Shown: piece by piece, positions 42,270-51,034 of the stretch
Position numbering within the stretch: position 1 is the first letter of the stretch
Layout: every line of letters starts with the position of its first letter
Assembly: GCF_003853705.1 (NCBI RefSeq)
Contig: NZ_QTQI01000016.1
Span: 124,001-188,000 of the forward strand
Origin: Burkholderia sp. Bp8992
Lineage (GTDB): Bacteria; Pseudomonadota; Gammaproteobacteria; Burkholderiales; Burkholderiaceae
DNA length: 64,000 bases
Direction: 5' to 3'
Position numbers and translations under genes: made by a program
The notes under the pieces: generated by a model
Databases searched by the model: none
Seen by the model: only the letters and a program-made list of their open reading frames with translations
What the model was told of the DNA's origin: nothing

Positions 42270-42688
42270 TGATGTTCGTTCTCGATACCCATGTGGTTTC
42301 GGAACTCCGGAAAGTGCGGGCGGGCAAGGCGGACAGGAACGTGGCGGCCTGGTGTTCGACCGTCGATGCGTCGGTGCTGTTTGTCTCGGCCATCACGATC
42401 ATGGAGCTGGAGACAGGTGTCTTGCAGATCGAGCGCAGAGACGCAGAACAGGGCGCGCTACTCAGGGCATGGCTTGACGGGCACGTCCTGCCCGAGTTCG
42501 CGGGTCGCGTGTTACCGGTCGATACTGTTGTCGCCCAACGAGGCGCACGGCTCCATGTGCCGGACCGGCGATCCGAGCGGGATGCGCTCATTGCTGCGAC
42601 GGCGATCGTGCATGGCATGACGGTCGTGACGCGCAACGTTGCCGATTTTGTTGAAACCGGTGTCGCCATCCTGAATCCGTGGGATTGA
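42269..42688 (+). CDS. VapC/FitB-type PIN domain toxin ribonuclease
   Basis: A 139-residue PIN-domain protein. The conserved acidic residues are present: MFVLDTHVVSELRK (first Asp), SAITIMELETGVLQ (Glu), RDALIAATAIVHGMTVVTRN (second Asp) and VADFVETG (third Asp). PIN toxins cut tRNA or other RNA when the antitoxin is degraded. The start at ATG 42269 overlaps the antitoxin stop; a second ATG follows at once. The ERDALIAATA segment and length match the FitB/VapC subgroup that pairs with Phd-type antitoxins. Confidence 0.93.
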   Translation: MMFVLDTHVVSELRKVRAGKADRNVAAWCSTVDASVLFVSAITIMELETGVLQIERRDAEQGALLRAWLDGHVLPEFAGRVLPVDTVVAQRGARLHVPDRRSERDALIAATAIVHGMTVVTRNVADFVETGVAILNPWD

Positions 42689-42730
42689 GCGAATCAATCA
42701 ACTGGCTCACGAGGGAAATCGGATTCCGCG

Positions 42731-42844
42731 CATCACTACCAATGGGCCGACGCGGCGGCGCTACCGTTCGATGCGGCCAGCTTCGATCTCGTGATCGCGT
42801 ACAACGTGCTGATGGACCTCGACGACATGCAGCGCGCATTGGCC
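42731..42844 (+). pseudogene. Fragment of a class I SAM-dependent methyltransferase
   Basis: Bases 42731-42844 read HHYQWADAAALPFDAASFDL then VIAYNVLMDLDDMQRALA. This is the acidic-loop and motif II region of a class I methyltransferase (DAxxLPFxxxSFDLVIAYNVLMDxDD). Neither the N-terminal GxGxG motif nor the rest of the enzyme is present. The fragment ends within about 20 bases of an XRE fragment on the other strand, marking a deletion junction. Confidence 0.72.
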
Positions 42845-42866
42845 ACGCATCTCTCATCGTGCGCTG

Positions 42867-43020
42867 TTCGGCCAGCTCTTTCTGAGAAAGCCCCGCTGCA
42901 TGACGCAGCATCTCTGCTACATCTGCCAATGTCGTCATTTGTAGCCCAAGAGATGCAAAATCGGACGTGAATAGAGATCCTGTGTCCTGGGGGCTACCAA
43001 CCAGGCTGTCGAAGCGACCA
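42867..43020 (-). pseudogene. Fragment of an XRE-type antitoxin
   Basis: On the minus strand the open reading runs GRFDSLVGSPQDTGSLFTSD, FASLGLQMTTLADVAEMLRH and AAGLSQKELAE, ending where the methyltransferase fragment begins. MTTLADVAEMLRHAAGLSQKELAE is the start of an XRE helix-turn-helix; the rest of the domain is missing. The residues upstream of the Met also look coded, suggesting the original protein began further back. This stretch and the gap to 43181 contain no intact gene. Confidence 0.6.
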
Positions 43021-43181
43021 CGACTGCGATCGCAGCATCGCGCTCGAGCGTGCGGATTGATCCAAGGGGGCCGGCGCTTGCTCGCGTTCCGGTACTCAGT
43101 GCGTTGAAACAGTGGGCGCGCGTGCCGCTGTTTCTGTGGATCAAGGCACGGCCGTTGGAGTGAGTGCCCGCCCCGGCGTAC

Positions 43182-43658
43182 TCAACGCGGCAGCGTCTTC
43201 CGGTAAACAATCCCGCCCGTTTTCTCCGCGACGGTGTCGTAGAGCCGCTGTGCCGTGTGATTCTTCTCGTGCGTCTGCCAGTACACGCGTTCGGCGCGAT
43301 GCCGGCGCGCGGCGTCATACACGGCTTCGATCAGCGCGCGGCCGACGCCTTTGCCGCGTTCGCTGTCCAGCGTGAACAGATCCTGCAGATAGCAGGACGG
43401 CCCGGCGTGGGTCGTACTGCGGTGGTAAAGGAAATGCACGAGTCCGACGAGCCTGTCGTCACGCTCGGCAACGAGCGCGTGCACGGGTTCGTACCCGTCG
43501 AAGAAGCGCGACCACGTGAGCTGCGTGACGTGCAGCGGCAGCGCGGTGTCGTCGAAGCGGCCGTAGAAGCGGTTGTAGCCGTCCCACAGCGGCAGCCATT
43601 GGTCGTAGTCGTCTTCCCGGACTGCGCGTACGGTCAGGCCGGTGTCGGTGGCGCTCAT
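43182..43658 (-). CDS. GNAT family N-acetyltransferase
   Basis: A 158-residue acetyltransferase from ATG 43658 (MSATDTGLTVRAVREDDYDQ). It shows the GNAT order: an N-terminal beta strand, WLPLWDGYNRFY, VGLVHFLYHRSTTH, the acetyl-CoA-binding loop LQDLFTLDSERGKGVGRALI (RGKGVG is motif A), and VYWQTHEKNHTAQRLYD. The last block resembles acetyltransferases that act on amino groups of small molecules. The substrate is unknown. It is not linked to neighbours by overlap. Confidence 0.9.
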   Translation of the reverse strand: MSATDTGLTVRAVREDDYDQWLPLWDGYNRFYGRFDDTALPLHVTQLTWSRFFDGYEPVHALVAERDDRLVGLVHFLYHRSTTHAGPSCYLQDLFTLDSERGKGVGRALIEAVYDAARRHRAERVYWQTHEKNHTAQRLYDTVAEKTGGIVYRKTLPR

Positions 43659-43839
43659 GTTTGCGAACCTTTCGAGGAGTGGGTGCGTTGCCCGTCCGGC
43701 GGGCACGTCGCAGGCCTCAACGATAGGAAGTTCTCGACTCGACGGGTAGGCCCATGACGCCCTCGCTTTCTGGTGCCACGGCCACGCATCGAGCATCGGC
43801 GCGACCGACAAGGTCGCACCGCCGCGTCACCGCCGCCCC

Positions 43840-44877
43840 TTACCCGCGCATCGGCGGATTCAACCGCGCGAACGCCTCTTGCCGGCGATACGGGAAGTGC
43901 GGATAAGGCGCTTCCACTGCACTCGCCGCATCGAGCTTCGCGACCTGCGCATCGGTCAGCGCCCAGCCGACCGCGCCGAGGTTCTGCCGCAACTGTTCCT
44001 CGTTGCGCGCGCCGATGATCACCGACGACACGGTCGGCCGCTGCAGCAGCCAGTTCAGCGCGATCTGCGGCACGGTCTTGCCGGTTTCTTCCGCGATCGC
44101 GTCGAGTACATCGACCACGTCGTACAGGCGTTCGTCATCGACCGGCGGCCCGTAGCTGGCCGTTTCATGCAGGCGGCTGCCTTCGGGCAGCGGCGCATTG
44201 CGGCGGATCTTGCCGGTGAGCCGGCCCCAGCCGAGCGGGCTCCACACAAGCGCCCCGAGGCCCTGGTCGGCGCCGAGCGGCATCAGGTCCCATTCGTAGT
44301 CGCGGCCGACGAGCGAGTAGTAGACCTGGTTGGCGACATAACGCGACCAGCCGTGCCGGTCGGCCGCCGCGAGCGACTTCATGATCTGCCAGCCGGCGAA
44401 GTTCGACACGCCGAGATAGCGCAGCTTGCCCGCGCGCACGAGATCGTCGAGCGTCGACATCACCTCCTCGACCGGCGTGCCCGCATCGAACGCGTGCAAC
44501 TGCAGCAGGTCGATGTAGTCGGTGTCGAGGCGACGCAGCGCGTCGTCGACGGCGCGTACCAGTCGCGCGCGCGACGTGCCCGCGTCGTTCGGGCCGCTGC
44601 CGGTCGGCAGGCCCGTCTTCGTCGAGATCAGCACCTGGTCGCGGCGCCCCTTGATCGCGGCGCCGAGCACACGCTCGGATTCGCCGTCCGAATACACGTC
44701 GGCCGTGTCGAACAGGTTGACGCCGGCTTCGAGGCAGATGTCGACGAGGCGCCGCGCTTCGTCCGCGCCCGTGTTGCCCCATGCGCTGAACAGCGGGCCA
44801 CTGCCGCCGAAGGTGCCTGCGCCGAAGCTCAGGACAGGAACCTTGAGGCCGGAACGGCCGAGCGTACGGTATTCCAT
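43840..44877 (-). CDS. Aldo/keto reductase
   Basis: A 345-residue NADPH-dependent oxidoreductase. Catalytic residues are in NLFDTADVYSDGESERVLG (Asp, Tyr), VLISTKTG (Lys) and DLLQLHAFD (His). WNLLQ-type ends are seen as IALNWLLQRPTVSSVIIGAR, and the YSLVGRDYEWDLMPLGADQG segment is typical of the YajO/Tas-like subgroup. It reduces aldehydes or ketones in the cytoplasm. It is divergent from a LysR gene 127 bases away, a common regulator-target arrangement. Confidence 0.92.
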   Translation of the reverse strand: MEYRTLGRSGLKVPVLSFGAGTFGGSGPLFSAWGNTGADEARRLVDICLEAGVNLFDTADVYSDGESERVLGAAIKGRRDQVLISTKTGLPTGSGPNDAGTSRARLVRAVDDALRRLDTDYIDLLQLHAFDAGTPVEEVMSTLDDLVRAGKLRYLGVSNFAGWQIMKSLAAADRHGWSRYVANQVYYSLVGRDYEWDLMPLGADQGLGALVWSPLGWGRLTGKIRRNAPLPEGSRLHETASYGPPVDDERLYDVVDVLDAIAEETGKTVPQIALNWLLQRPTVSSVIIGARNEEQLRQNLGAVGWALTDAQVAKLDAASAVEAPYPHFPYRRQEAFARLNPPMRG

Positions 44878-45004
44878 CTGCGTTTCCTTGTGTCGTGTGA
44901 GCGGGGCGAGGCCGCATGTCGAACGTCAGGCGACCACTGTACCGTTTGCGACTTTTCCCGATAATCCTGAAGATAGCGAAAATATCCTTCGGAAGAGGCG
45001 AACA

Positions 45005-45892
45005 ATGCTGCTCGACAACCTCGCGCTGTTCCTGCGCATCGTGGAGAAGGGCGGGCTCGCCGCGGCGGGACGCGAGGTCGGGCTGTCGCCGGCCACGGTG
45101 TCCGAGCGGCTGACGGCGCTCGAGCGCCACTACGGCGCGGCGCTGCTCACGCGCACGACGCGTGCGATCAGCCTGACCGACGAGGGCCGCACGCTCGTCG
45201 ACGGCGCGCGGCGCCTGCTGGCCGAGGCCGACGAACTCGAAAGCCGTGTGCGGCTGGGCGTGCAGACGCTGTCGGGGCCCGTGCGGTTGAGCGCGCCGGC
45301 CGATCTCGGGCGCGAGCGCGTGGTGCCCGTCGTCGATGCGTTCCTCGCCGAGCATCCGGGCGTCACGGTCGATCTGCATCTTGGCGACGGCTACGTCGAT
45401 CTCGTCGGGCAGGGCCTCGATTTCGCGATCCGTCGCGGCACGCTCGCGGACAGTTCGCTGCGCAGCCGTTCGCTCGGCCGCGCGCGGCGCGTGGTGTGTG
45501 CGTCTCCCGCGTATCTGGCCGCGCACGGCACGCCCACGCATCCGGACGATCTTGCTGCTCACGACTGCATCGTGATGCGCTTCGGGCCGGACCTCTATGC
45601 CGAATGGCCGTTCAGCATCGAAGGGGAAACGAAGCGCGTGATGGTGCGCGGCCGGCGCGTCGCCAACGACGGCGCGCTCGTGCGTGCGTGGTGCGTCGCG
45701 GGGCATGGCATTGCGCTGAAGTCGCTGGTCGATGTCGAGCAGGATCTGGCGTCTGGCGCGCTCGTCGAAGTGCTTCGCGACTTCTCGCCGGGCGAAGTCG
45801 ACTTGCGGATCGTCTATCCGGGCAGCACCGCGCAGCCCAGGCGCGTGCGCGCGTTGATCGACAGGCTGGCGCAGGCGCTGACGGCGGCGTAA
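45005..45892 (+). CDS. LysR family regulator, divergent from the aldo/keto reductase
   Basis: A 295-residue LysR protein from ATG 45005 with GGAAGAGG upstream. The winged helix reads LALFLRIVEKGGLAAAGREV then LSPATVSERLTALERHYGA, and the effector domain follows (GPVRLSAPADLGRERVVPVV, WCVAGHGIALKSLVDVEQDL). It belongs to the group with an LTRTTRAISLTDEG segment. The likely target is the divergent aldo/keto reductase. The effector is unknown. Confidence 0.92.
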   Translation: MLLDNLALFLRIVEKGGLAAAGREVGLSPATVSERLTALERHYGAALLTRTTRAISLTDEGRTLVDGARRLLAEADELESRVRLGVQTLSGPVRLSAPADLGRERVVPVVDAFLAEHPGVTVDLHLGDGYVDLVGQGLDFAIRRGTLADSSLRSRSLGRARRVVCASPAYLAAHGTPTHPDDLAAHDCIVMRFGPDLYAEWPFSIEGETKRVMVRGRRVANDGALVRAWCVAGHGIALKSLVDVEQDLASGALVEVLRDFSPGEVDLRIVYPGSTAQPRRVRALIDRLAQALTAA

Positions 45893-46019
45893 CACGTCGC
45901 CACACGTTCCCGCGTCGATCTCGCTGCGATCGCATCGCCGGCTGAAATCCCTCGCCAAACCATTTGCCCACATTTCGTCATTTAGCTAATATTCAAAACG
46001 TCAAACGAAACCGCACCTC

Positions 46020-46319
46020 ATGGACGACGTTACCCGGATCAGCGCCTTGGCCAACGAAAGCCGTCTGGCCGTGCTGCGCTGGCTCAAGCAGCCGCGCGAG
46101 CATTTCCCGCCGCAGCCGCACGGCGACTTCGACGAGCTCGGCGTGTGCTGCACGTATATCACCGAGAAGCTCGGCATCGCGCCGGCCACGACCACGCGCC
46201 ACATGCGCATCCTCGCGGACGCCGGGCTCGTGCGGGCGACCCGCGTCGGCAAGTTCACGTACTACAAGCGGATCGACGGCGCGCTGCAGCAGCTCGGCCG
46301 CGATCTCTCGCAACTCTGA
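46020..46319 (+). CDS. ArsR family regulator with a vicinal cysteine pair
   Basis: A 99-residue winged-helix protein (MDDVTRISALANESRLAVLR). The DNA-binding helix lies in LGIAPATTTRHMRILADAGL and the wing in VRATRVGKFTYYKR. GVCCTYITEKL carries two adjacent cysteines at the start of the recognition region, a place where ArsR proteins often bind metal or sense thiol oxidation. It sits 20 bases upstream of a PLP-dependent decarboxylase gene and is probably in the same operon. Confidence 0.88.
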   Translation: MDDVTRISALANESRLAVLRWLKQPREHFPPQPHGDFDELGVCCTYITEKLGIAPATTTRHMRILADAGLVRATRVGKFTYYKRIDGALQQLGRDLSQL

Positions 46320-46339
46320 CGCTCACCGAGGCAATCGAC

Positions 46340-47692
46340 ATGGACGAACTTGCACTGCTGGCCGACGCCGACCGGCGCGCGCACGCGTATCTGGCTGCAA
46401 CCGCCGACCGGCGCGCGTTTCCCGACGCAGCCGCGCTGGCCGGCCTCGCCGCGTTCGACGAACCGTTGCCCGATGTGGGCCGCCCGGCCGACGACGTGCT
46501 GCGCCTGCTCGACGAGCACGGCACGCCCGCGACGGTCGCATCGAACGGCCCGAACTACTTCGGCTTCGTGATCGGCGCGGCGCTGCCGGCCGCGGCGGCG
46601 GCCGAGCGGCTGATGCTCGCGTGGGACCAGTGCGCGTCGTCGTATGCGAATTCGCCGGTGGCTGCGACGCTCGAGCGCCAGGCCGCGCGCTGGGTCGTCG
46701 ATGCGCTCGGGTTGCCGGAAGGCAGCGCGGTCGGCTTCGGCACGAGCGCGACGGCCTGCACGCTCGTCGCGCTGGTGGCCGCACGGCGCGCGCTGCTCGC
46801 GCGCAAGGGATGGGATATCGACGAGGACGGCCTGATCGGCGCGCCCGAAGTGAAGGTCGTGATCTCCGCGCTCGCGCACATCACGGTGAAGAAGGCGCTG
46901 CGCGTGCTCGGCTTCGGGATGAAGCGCATCGTCGTGGCGCCGGTCGATACGCACGGCCGCATCGACCCCGCGCAGTTGCCGCCGCTCGACGACATGACGA
47001 TCCTCTGCGTGCAGGCCGGCGAAGTGAACACCGGCGAATTCGATCCGTTCGCGGCATTGATTCCGCCCGCGAAGGCGGCCGGAGCGTGGGTGCACGTGGA
47101 CGGCGCGTTCGGCCTATGGGCGCGCGCGTCGTCGAAGCGGGCGCTGACGGACGGCATCGACGGCGCGGACAGCTGGACGACCGACGGCCACAAGTGGCTC
47201 AACACGCCGTACGACGGCGCGATGGTGATCTGCCGCGACGCGGCCGCGCTTGCCACCGCGATGAACAGCGACGCCGTGTACCTGAGCGGCGCGCAGGATG
47301 CGCAGAAGAACCTGAATCTCGAATTCTCGCGGCGTGCACGCGGCATTCCGGTATGGGCCGCGCTGCGCTCGCTCGGCCGCGCCGGCCTGGCGACGATGGT
47401 CGAGCGGCACTGCGCGCAGGCGGCGCGGATCGCGGACGGCTTGCGTGCGGCCGGCTACGACGTGCTGAACCGCGTCGTGCTGAACCAGGTGCTCGTGCGC
47501 GCCGGCACCGACGACGAAACCGCCGCGATCCTCGACGCCGCGCAGGCATCGGGCGACGTGTGGTTCGGCGCGACCGTGTGGCAGGGGCGGCCGGCGTTCC
47601 GGATCAGCGTGTCGTCGTGGCGCACCGAGGATGCGCACATCGATCGGCTCGTCGCGTTGCTGACGAAGCTGCGCGGCGTGCACGTGGGTTGA
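46340..47692 (+). CDS. PLP-dependent group II-type decarboxylase/aminotransferase-fold enzyme
   Basis: A 450-residue pyridoxal-phosphate enzyme from ATG 46340. Key motifs: NYFGFVIGAALPAAAAAERL, GLPEGSAVGFGTSATACTLV (cofactor loop), AWVHVDGAFGLWA (cofactor-ring Asp), and WTTDGHKWLNTPYDGAMVI, where the lysine of HKW forms the Schiff base. Related enzymes decarboxylate aromatic amino acids, glutamate or diaminobutyrate; the substrate cannot be assigned here. It is the second gene after the ArsR regulator. Confidence 0.9.
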   Translation: MDELALLADADRRAHAYLAATADRRAFPDAAALAGLAAFDEPLPDVGRPADDVLRLLDEHGTPATVASNGPNYFGFVIGAALPAAAAAERLMLAWDQCASSYANSPVAATLERQAARWVVDALGLPEGSAVGFGTSATACTLVALVAARRALLARKGWDIDEDGLIGAPEVKVVISALAHITVKKALRVLGFGMKRIVVAPVDTHGRIDPAQLPPLDDMTILCVQAGEVNTGEFDPFAALIPPAKAAGAWVHVDGAFGLWARASSKRALTDGIDGADSWTTDGHKWLNTPYDGAMVICRDAAALATAMNSDAVYLSGAQDAQKNLNLEFSRRARGIPVWAALRSLGRAGLATMVERHCAQAARIADGLRAAGYDVLNRVVLNQVLVRAGTDDETAAILDAAQASGDVWFGATVWQGRPAFRISVSSWRTEDAHIDRLVALLTKLRGVHVG

Positions 47693-47862
47693 GCGTCACC
47701 TGCCGTCCGCGGCTGTAACGGTTGCGGACGCAACCTTATGGCGGTCGATGAAGCGCAGCGGCCGTGCGCACCCTTGCACGCGTGAAAATGTCGGACAATA
47801 GCCGCTGCGCGGGCCGCACCGGCACCGCGTCCAACAGAAGCATTCACGCTTGCGAGATCCCC

Positions 47863-48330
47863 ATGTCGACTCCCTTTCCCCGGGAACTGCTGAAGGCCGC
47901 CGATATCGCGAAGATGGAACCGACGCGCGCGGTGCATTCGCTCAATCCCAATGCCGTCCGACTCAAGCGACAACTCAGCGACCTGACCGGCCTGACGCAA
48001 TTCGGCGTTCACCTGCTCACGCTGATGCCCGGTCACGAATCGGCCGAATATCACCGTCACCTGTACGAAGAAGAGTTCGTGTACGTGCTGTCCGGCACGG
48101 GCTCGGTCACGATCGGCGAACGCGCGAGTGAAATCGGGCCCGGCGATTTCATCGGCTTCCCGCGCGGCGGCGAAGCGCATACGGTGCAGAACACCGGCGA
48201 GGCACCGCTGGAGTTGCTCGTCGGCGGGCAGCGGCTCGAACACGACGTCTGCGAATACCCGCGAATCGGCAAGCGGCTTTATATCGCGGGCGAGCTCGAG
48301 GAGTATGTCGAGTTGCCGAAGCGGCCGTGA
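47863..48330 (+). CDS. Cupin domain protein
   Basis: A 155-residue single-cupin protein from ATG 47863 (MSTPFPRELLKAADIAKMEP); an in-frame extension to 47764 has no start signal. The metal-binding motifs are GHESAEYHRHLYEEEFVYVL (His-X-His, Glu) and GDFIGFPRGGEAHTVQN (second His). The final segment is rich in Glu and Leu. Such cupins bind a small ligand or metal and act as isomerases, dioxygenase relatives or sensors; no function is assigned. Confidence 0.85.
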   Translation: MSTPFPRELLKAADIAKMEPTRAVHSLNPNAVRLKRQLSDLTGLTQFGVHLLTLMPGHESAEYHRHLYEEEFVYVLSGTGSVTIGERASEIGPGDFIGFPRGGEAHTVQNTGEAPLELLVGGQRLEHDVCEYPRIGKRLYIAGELEEYVELPKRP

Positions 48331-48416
48331 CGGCCGATTGCACGCCGTCTCCGGATTCGTGCGCCGATCGAGCTTGATTTCAATGGAACGGCTGCAGCTA
48401 GCGGCTGCCTGCTTCG

Positions 48417-48797
48417 ATGCGTCCGATACCTTTTCTCGCTTTTGCGCTCGCTGCCCTCGTGCCCGGCCTGGTGTGGTCGTATTTGGCCGACGATCCGGGG
48501 TCGCTCAAGTATTCCGTGCCGATCGCGTACCTCGGCACGGCAGCGTTTGCGATTCCGCAATATCTGCTCGTCACGAAATACTGGCGCGTGTCGATGATTT
48601 CATCGTGCCTGTGCGGCAGCATCACGGGGTTGCTGACGTGGATCGCCACCTATTTCATTTACACCGCCATCTGGAACGACGATGTTTTCAAGGAAGGCTT
48701 GTCGGCCGCTTTGGGGTTCCTGGCGTTCGTGGGCCTGGGGGCAGTGGCGGGCTTTGTGTTCTGGCTGATGTATCGGTGGCAGCGATCCAAAGCATGA
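48417..48797 (+). CDS. Small inner-membrane protein of unknown function
   Basis: A 126-residue protein with four hydrophobic segments: FLAFALAALVPGLVWSYLA, VPIAYLGTAAFAIPQYLLV, SCLCGSITGLLTWIATYFIY and LGFLAFVGLGAVAGFVFWLM. No family recognised. The ATG at 48417 lacks a strong ribosome site but the coding composition is good across the whole frame. It lies between the cupin and SDR genes on the same strand. Confidence 0.75.
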   Translation: MRPIPFLAFALAALVPGLVWSYLADDPGSLKYSVPIAYLGTAAFAIPQYLLVTKYWRVSMISSCLCGSITGLLTWIATYFIYTAIWNDDVFKEGLSAALGFLAFVGLGAVAGFVFWLMYRWQRSKA

Positions 48798-48860
48798 ATT
48801 TGCTTCTCGCGACCCCGTCGCGCTTATGATGCGGGAACGCCACTGAACGGGATCCACGCC

Positions 48861-49682
48861 ATGGACGCGCCGCTTCCGCCGATGTCTGCCCCGATTGCCG
48901 AGACGGCCCCCGACACCGAAGCCGCCGTCGAGCCGCGCGCGTCGCGCGTGCAGCGGCCGGTCGCGCTCGTCACCGGCTCGACGTCGGGAATCGGCGCAGC
49001 CGTCGCGCGCCGCCTGGCGGCGGACGGCTACGCGGTGATCCTGCATTCGCGCAGTTCGGCCGACACCGGGCGCGCGATGGCGCGCGAACTCGGCGGCGCC
49101 TACGTGCAGGCCGATCTCGCGGACGATACGGAGCGTGTGCGATTGATTCGCGACGCGCTCGCCGTGCACGGTCGGCTCGACGTGCTCGTCAACAACGCGG
49201 GCGTCAGCCGCGTGATTGCGCATGACGACCTCGCGGCGGCCACGCCCGACGTGTGGCGCGAGATGCACGAGATCAACGTGATCGCGCCGTTCCGGCTCGT
49301 CGCCGAAGCGGAGGCCGCGCTGCGCGAGGCGGCATCGCACGGGCGCGCCGGGTGTGTCGTGAACATCAGTTCGCACGCGGGCGTGCGGCCGAAGGGCGCG
49401 TCGATCCCGTATGCGGCCGCGAAGGCCGCGCTCAATCACACGACACGGCTGCTCGCACGCACGCTCGCACCGGCGATTCGCGTCAATGCCGTGGCGCCGG
49501 GGCTCGTCGATACGCCGCTGACCGCCGACTGGACGGACGCGCAGCAGCTGTGGCGCGAGCGGGCGCCGATGCGTCGCGCGGCGACGCCGGACGACATCGC
49601 GCAGACGGTCGCGATGCTCGTCGCGTCCGATTACATGACGGGCGAGATCGTGATGCTCGACGGCGGCTTGAACCTGACGTGA
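48861..49682 (+). CDS. Short-chain dehydrogenase/reductase (3-ketoacyl-ACP reductase type)
   Basis: A 273-residue SDR. Motifs: VALVTGSTSGIGAAVARRLA (nucleotide-binding TGxxxGIG), LVNNAGVSR, the catalytic Ser in VVNISSHAGVRPKG, and YAAAKAALN (Tyr-X3-Lys). The end MTGEIVMLDGGLNLT is typical of the FabG group. About 30 extra residues precede the fold (MDAPLPPMSAPIAETAPDTE), so translation may begin at the in-frame ATG 21 bases on. The reaction is probably reduction of a carbonyl group with NADPH. Confidence 0.92.
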   Translation: MDAPLPPMSAPIAETAPDTEAAVEPRASRVQRPVALVTGSTSGIGAAVARRLAADGYAVILHSRSSADTGRAMARELGGAYVQADLADDTERVRLIRDALAVHGRLDVLVNNAGVSRVIAHDDLAAATPDVWREMHEINVIAPFRLVAEAEAALREAASHGRAGCVVNISSHAGVRPKGASIPYAAAKAALNHTTRLLARTLAPAIRVNAVAPGLVDTPLTADWTDAQQLWRERAPMRRAATPDDIAQTVAMLVASDYMTGEIVMLDGGLNLT

Positions 49683-49746
49683 GGGACACGGCGGCGGCGC
49701 GCGTGTCCCGTGCGCGACCGCCGGCGCTGTCTGAAGGCGCGGACGA

Positions 49747-50526
49747 TCAGCCGAGATTCGACCGCAGCCGCGCGAGCGCCTGATCGTGCGTGCGCTCGAA
49801 CTTCAGCGGCGTGACCGCGATATGGCCTTCACCGAGTGCGACCGTTTCCGAATCCGCGTCGTCGTCGCGCGGGGCGCGCGCGAGCTTCAGCCAGTGATAG
49901 TCGATCTCGCGCGGATCGCGCCCCGACACGATCTCGACGCCCTGCAGCGTGCCGGCGCCCTGGTTCGTCACCTTCAGGCCGCGCACGTCGTCGGCCGGCC
50001 GCGGCGGGAAATTCACGTTGAGGCAGGCGTCGCTGTCCCAGCCGGCGGCGACGAGCCGGCGAATGACGTCCGGCGCATGCGCGAGCGCGGTGCTCCACGG
50101 CACTGCGTTGCGATCGGTGAATGCCTGACTCAGCGCGATGGCCGGCACGCCGACCAGCATGCTCGTCATCGCGGCGCCGACCGTGCCGGAAAACACCGTT
50201 TCGGTGCCGAGGTTCGCGCCGCGGTTCACGCCGGACAGCACGACGTCGGGCCGCGCATCCTTCATCAGGTGGCTGACCGCGATCGCGACGCAGTCGCCGG
50301 GCGTGCCGCGCACCGCGAAGCGGCGCTCGCCCTTTCGATGCACGCGCAGCGGTTCGTGCAGGCTCAGCGAGTGCGACGTGCCGCTCTGGTCTTCCGCCGG
50401 CGCGACGATCCACACTTCGCGTGCCAGTTGCGTGGCGACCTGTTCGAGTACTTCCAGGCCGGGGGCGTCGAATCCGTCGTCGTTGGTGAGCAGGACGCGG
50501 TCGAACAGCGGGCGGGTTTCTTGCAT
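49747..50526 (-). CDS. surE: SurE family 5'/3'-nucleotidase
   Basis: A 259-residue metal-dependent phosphatase from ATG 50526 (MQETRPLFDRVLLTNDDGFD). The metal site is in LLTNDDGFDAPG, followed by VWIVAPAEDQSGTSHSLSLH, GTPGDCVAIAVSHLM and VLSGVNRGANLGTETVFSGT, all SurE signatures. It dephosphorylates nucleoside monophosphates and short polyphosphates. It stands alone here, without the pcm-rpoS neighbours of the housekeeping copy, so it is likely a second paralogue. The convergent gap to the SDR gene contains a GGGACACG/CGTGTCCC hairpin without a T run. Confidence 0.93.
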   Translation of the reverse strand: MQETRPLFDRVLLTNDDGFDAPGLEVLEQVATQLAREVWIVAPAEDQSGTSHSLSLHEPLRVHRKGERRFAVRGTPGDCVAIAVSHLMKDARPDVVLSGVNRGANLGTETVFSGTVGAAMTSMLVGVPAIALSQAFTDRNAVPWSTALAHAPDVIRRLVAAGWDSDACLNVNFPPRPADDVRGLKVTNQGAGTLQGVEIVSGRDPREIDYHWLKLARAPRDDDADSETVALGEGHIAVTPLKFERTHDQALARLRSNLG

Positions 50527-50661
50527 CGGGACGATCCTCGCGGAGATGGGCAGTGGGAGAGGGCGTGCAGCGCCGCTGCGTGCGCGGCGCAAGCCACAAG
50601 GCTAGCACTCCGGCGTGAGGATCGTCGTGTCGCGCATTCGTCGCAGTCTGGCGCGAACGTG

Positions 50662-50685
50662 AAAACGGGCGCAGCGCGCGCCCGT
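50662..50685 (-). terminator. Terminator downstream of azlD
   Basis: ACGGGCGC and GCGCCCGT form a perfect eight-base stem with a five-base loop, followed on the minus strand by TTTT. It lies 40 bases beyond the azlD stop. Confidence 0.62.
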
Positions 50686-50725
50686 TCGTCGTTGAATGTG
50701 CCGTCGAGGCGGCGGCCGGAAACGC

Positions 50726-51034
50726 TCAGCCGAGCAGGTAGCGCAGCAGGCCGGCCGACACGACGCCGACGATGACGGTCGGCAGGATCGACAGGCGCGT
50801 CGCCGCGACGAGGGTGATCGCGAGCGCGAGCAGGTCGGCGGGGCGCGTCGACACGAAGGCCGGCGCGATCACCGAGATCAGCACGCAGCCCGGCACGTTC
50901 TCCATCACCGACGCCATCCGCGGGCTCAGCGTGCGGTTGCGCAGCAGCACGTAGCCGAGGATGCGCGACAGATAGGTCGTCGACGCCATCAGCACGATCG
51001 TCGTGACGGTGCTGAAATCCGGAAGCTCAGGCAT
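50726..51034 (-). CDS. azlD: AzlD subunit of branched-chain amino acid exporter
   Basis: A 102-residue membrane protein with three or four helices (TVTTIVLMASTTYLSRILGY, VMENVPGCVLISVIAPAFVS, LLALAITLVAATRLSILPT). It partners AzlC to export branched-chain amino acids or similar compounds. The start overlaps the azlC stop by eight bases, so the two are translated together. A terminator follows. Confidence 0.88.
   Translation of the reverse strand: MPELPDFSTVTTIVLMASTTYLSRILGYVLLRNRTLSPRMASVMENVPGCVLISVIAPAFVSTRPADLLALAITLVAATRLSILPTVIVGVVSAGLLRYLLG

Noticed and set aside
42935-43318. 127-codon minus-strand frame upstream of the XRE fragment
   Set aside because: It overlaps the acetyltransferase gene in another frame, and its end is a different frame from the XRE-like reading.
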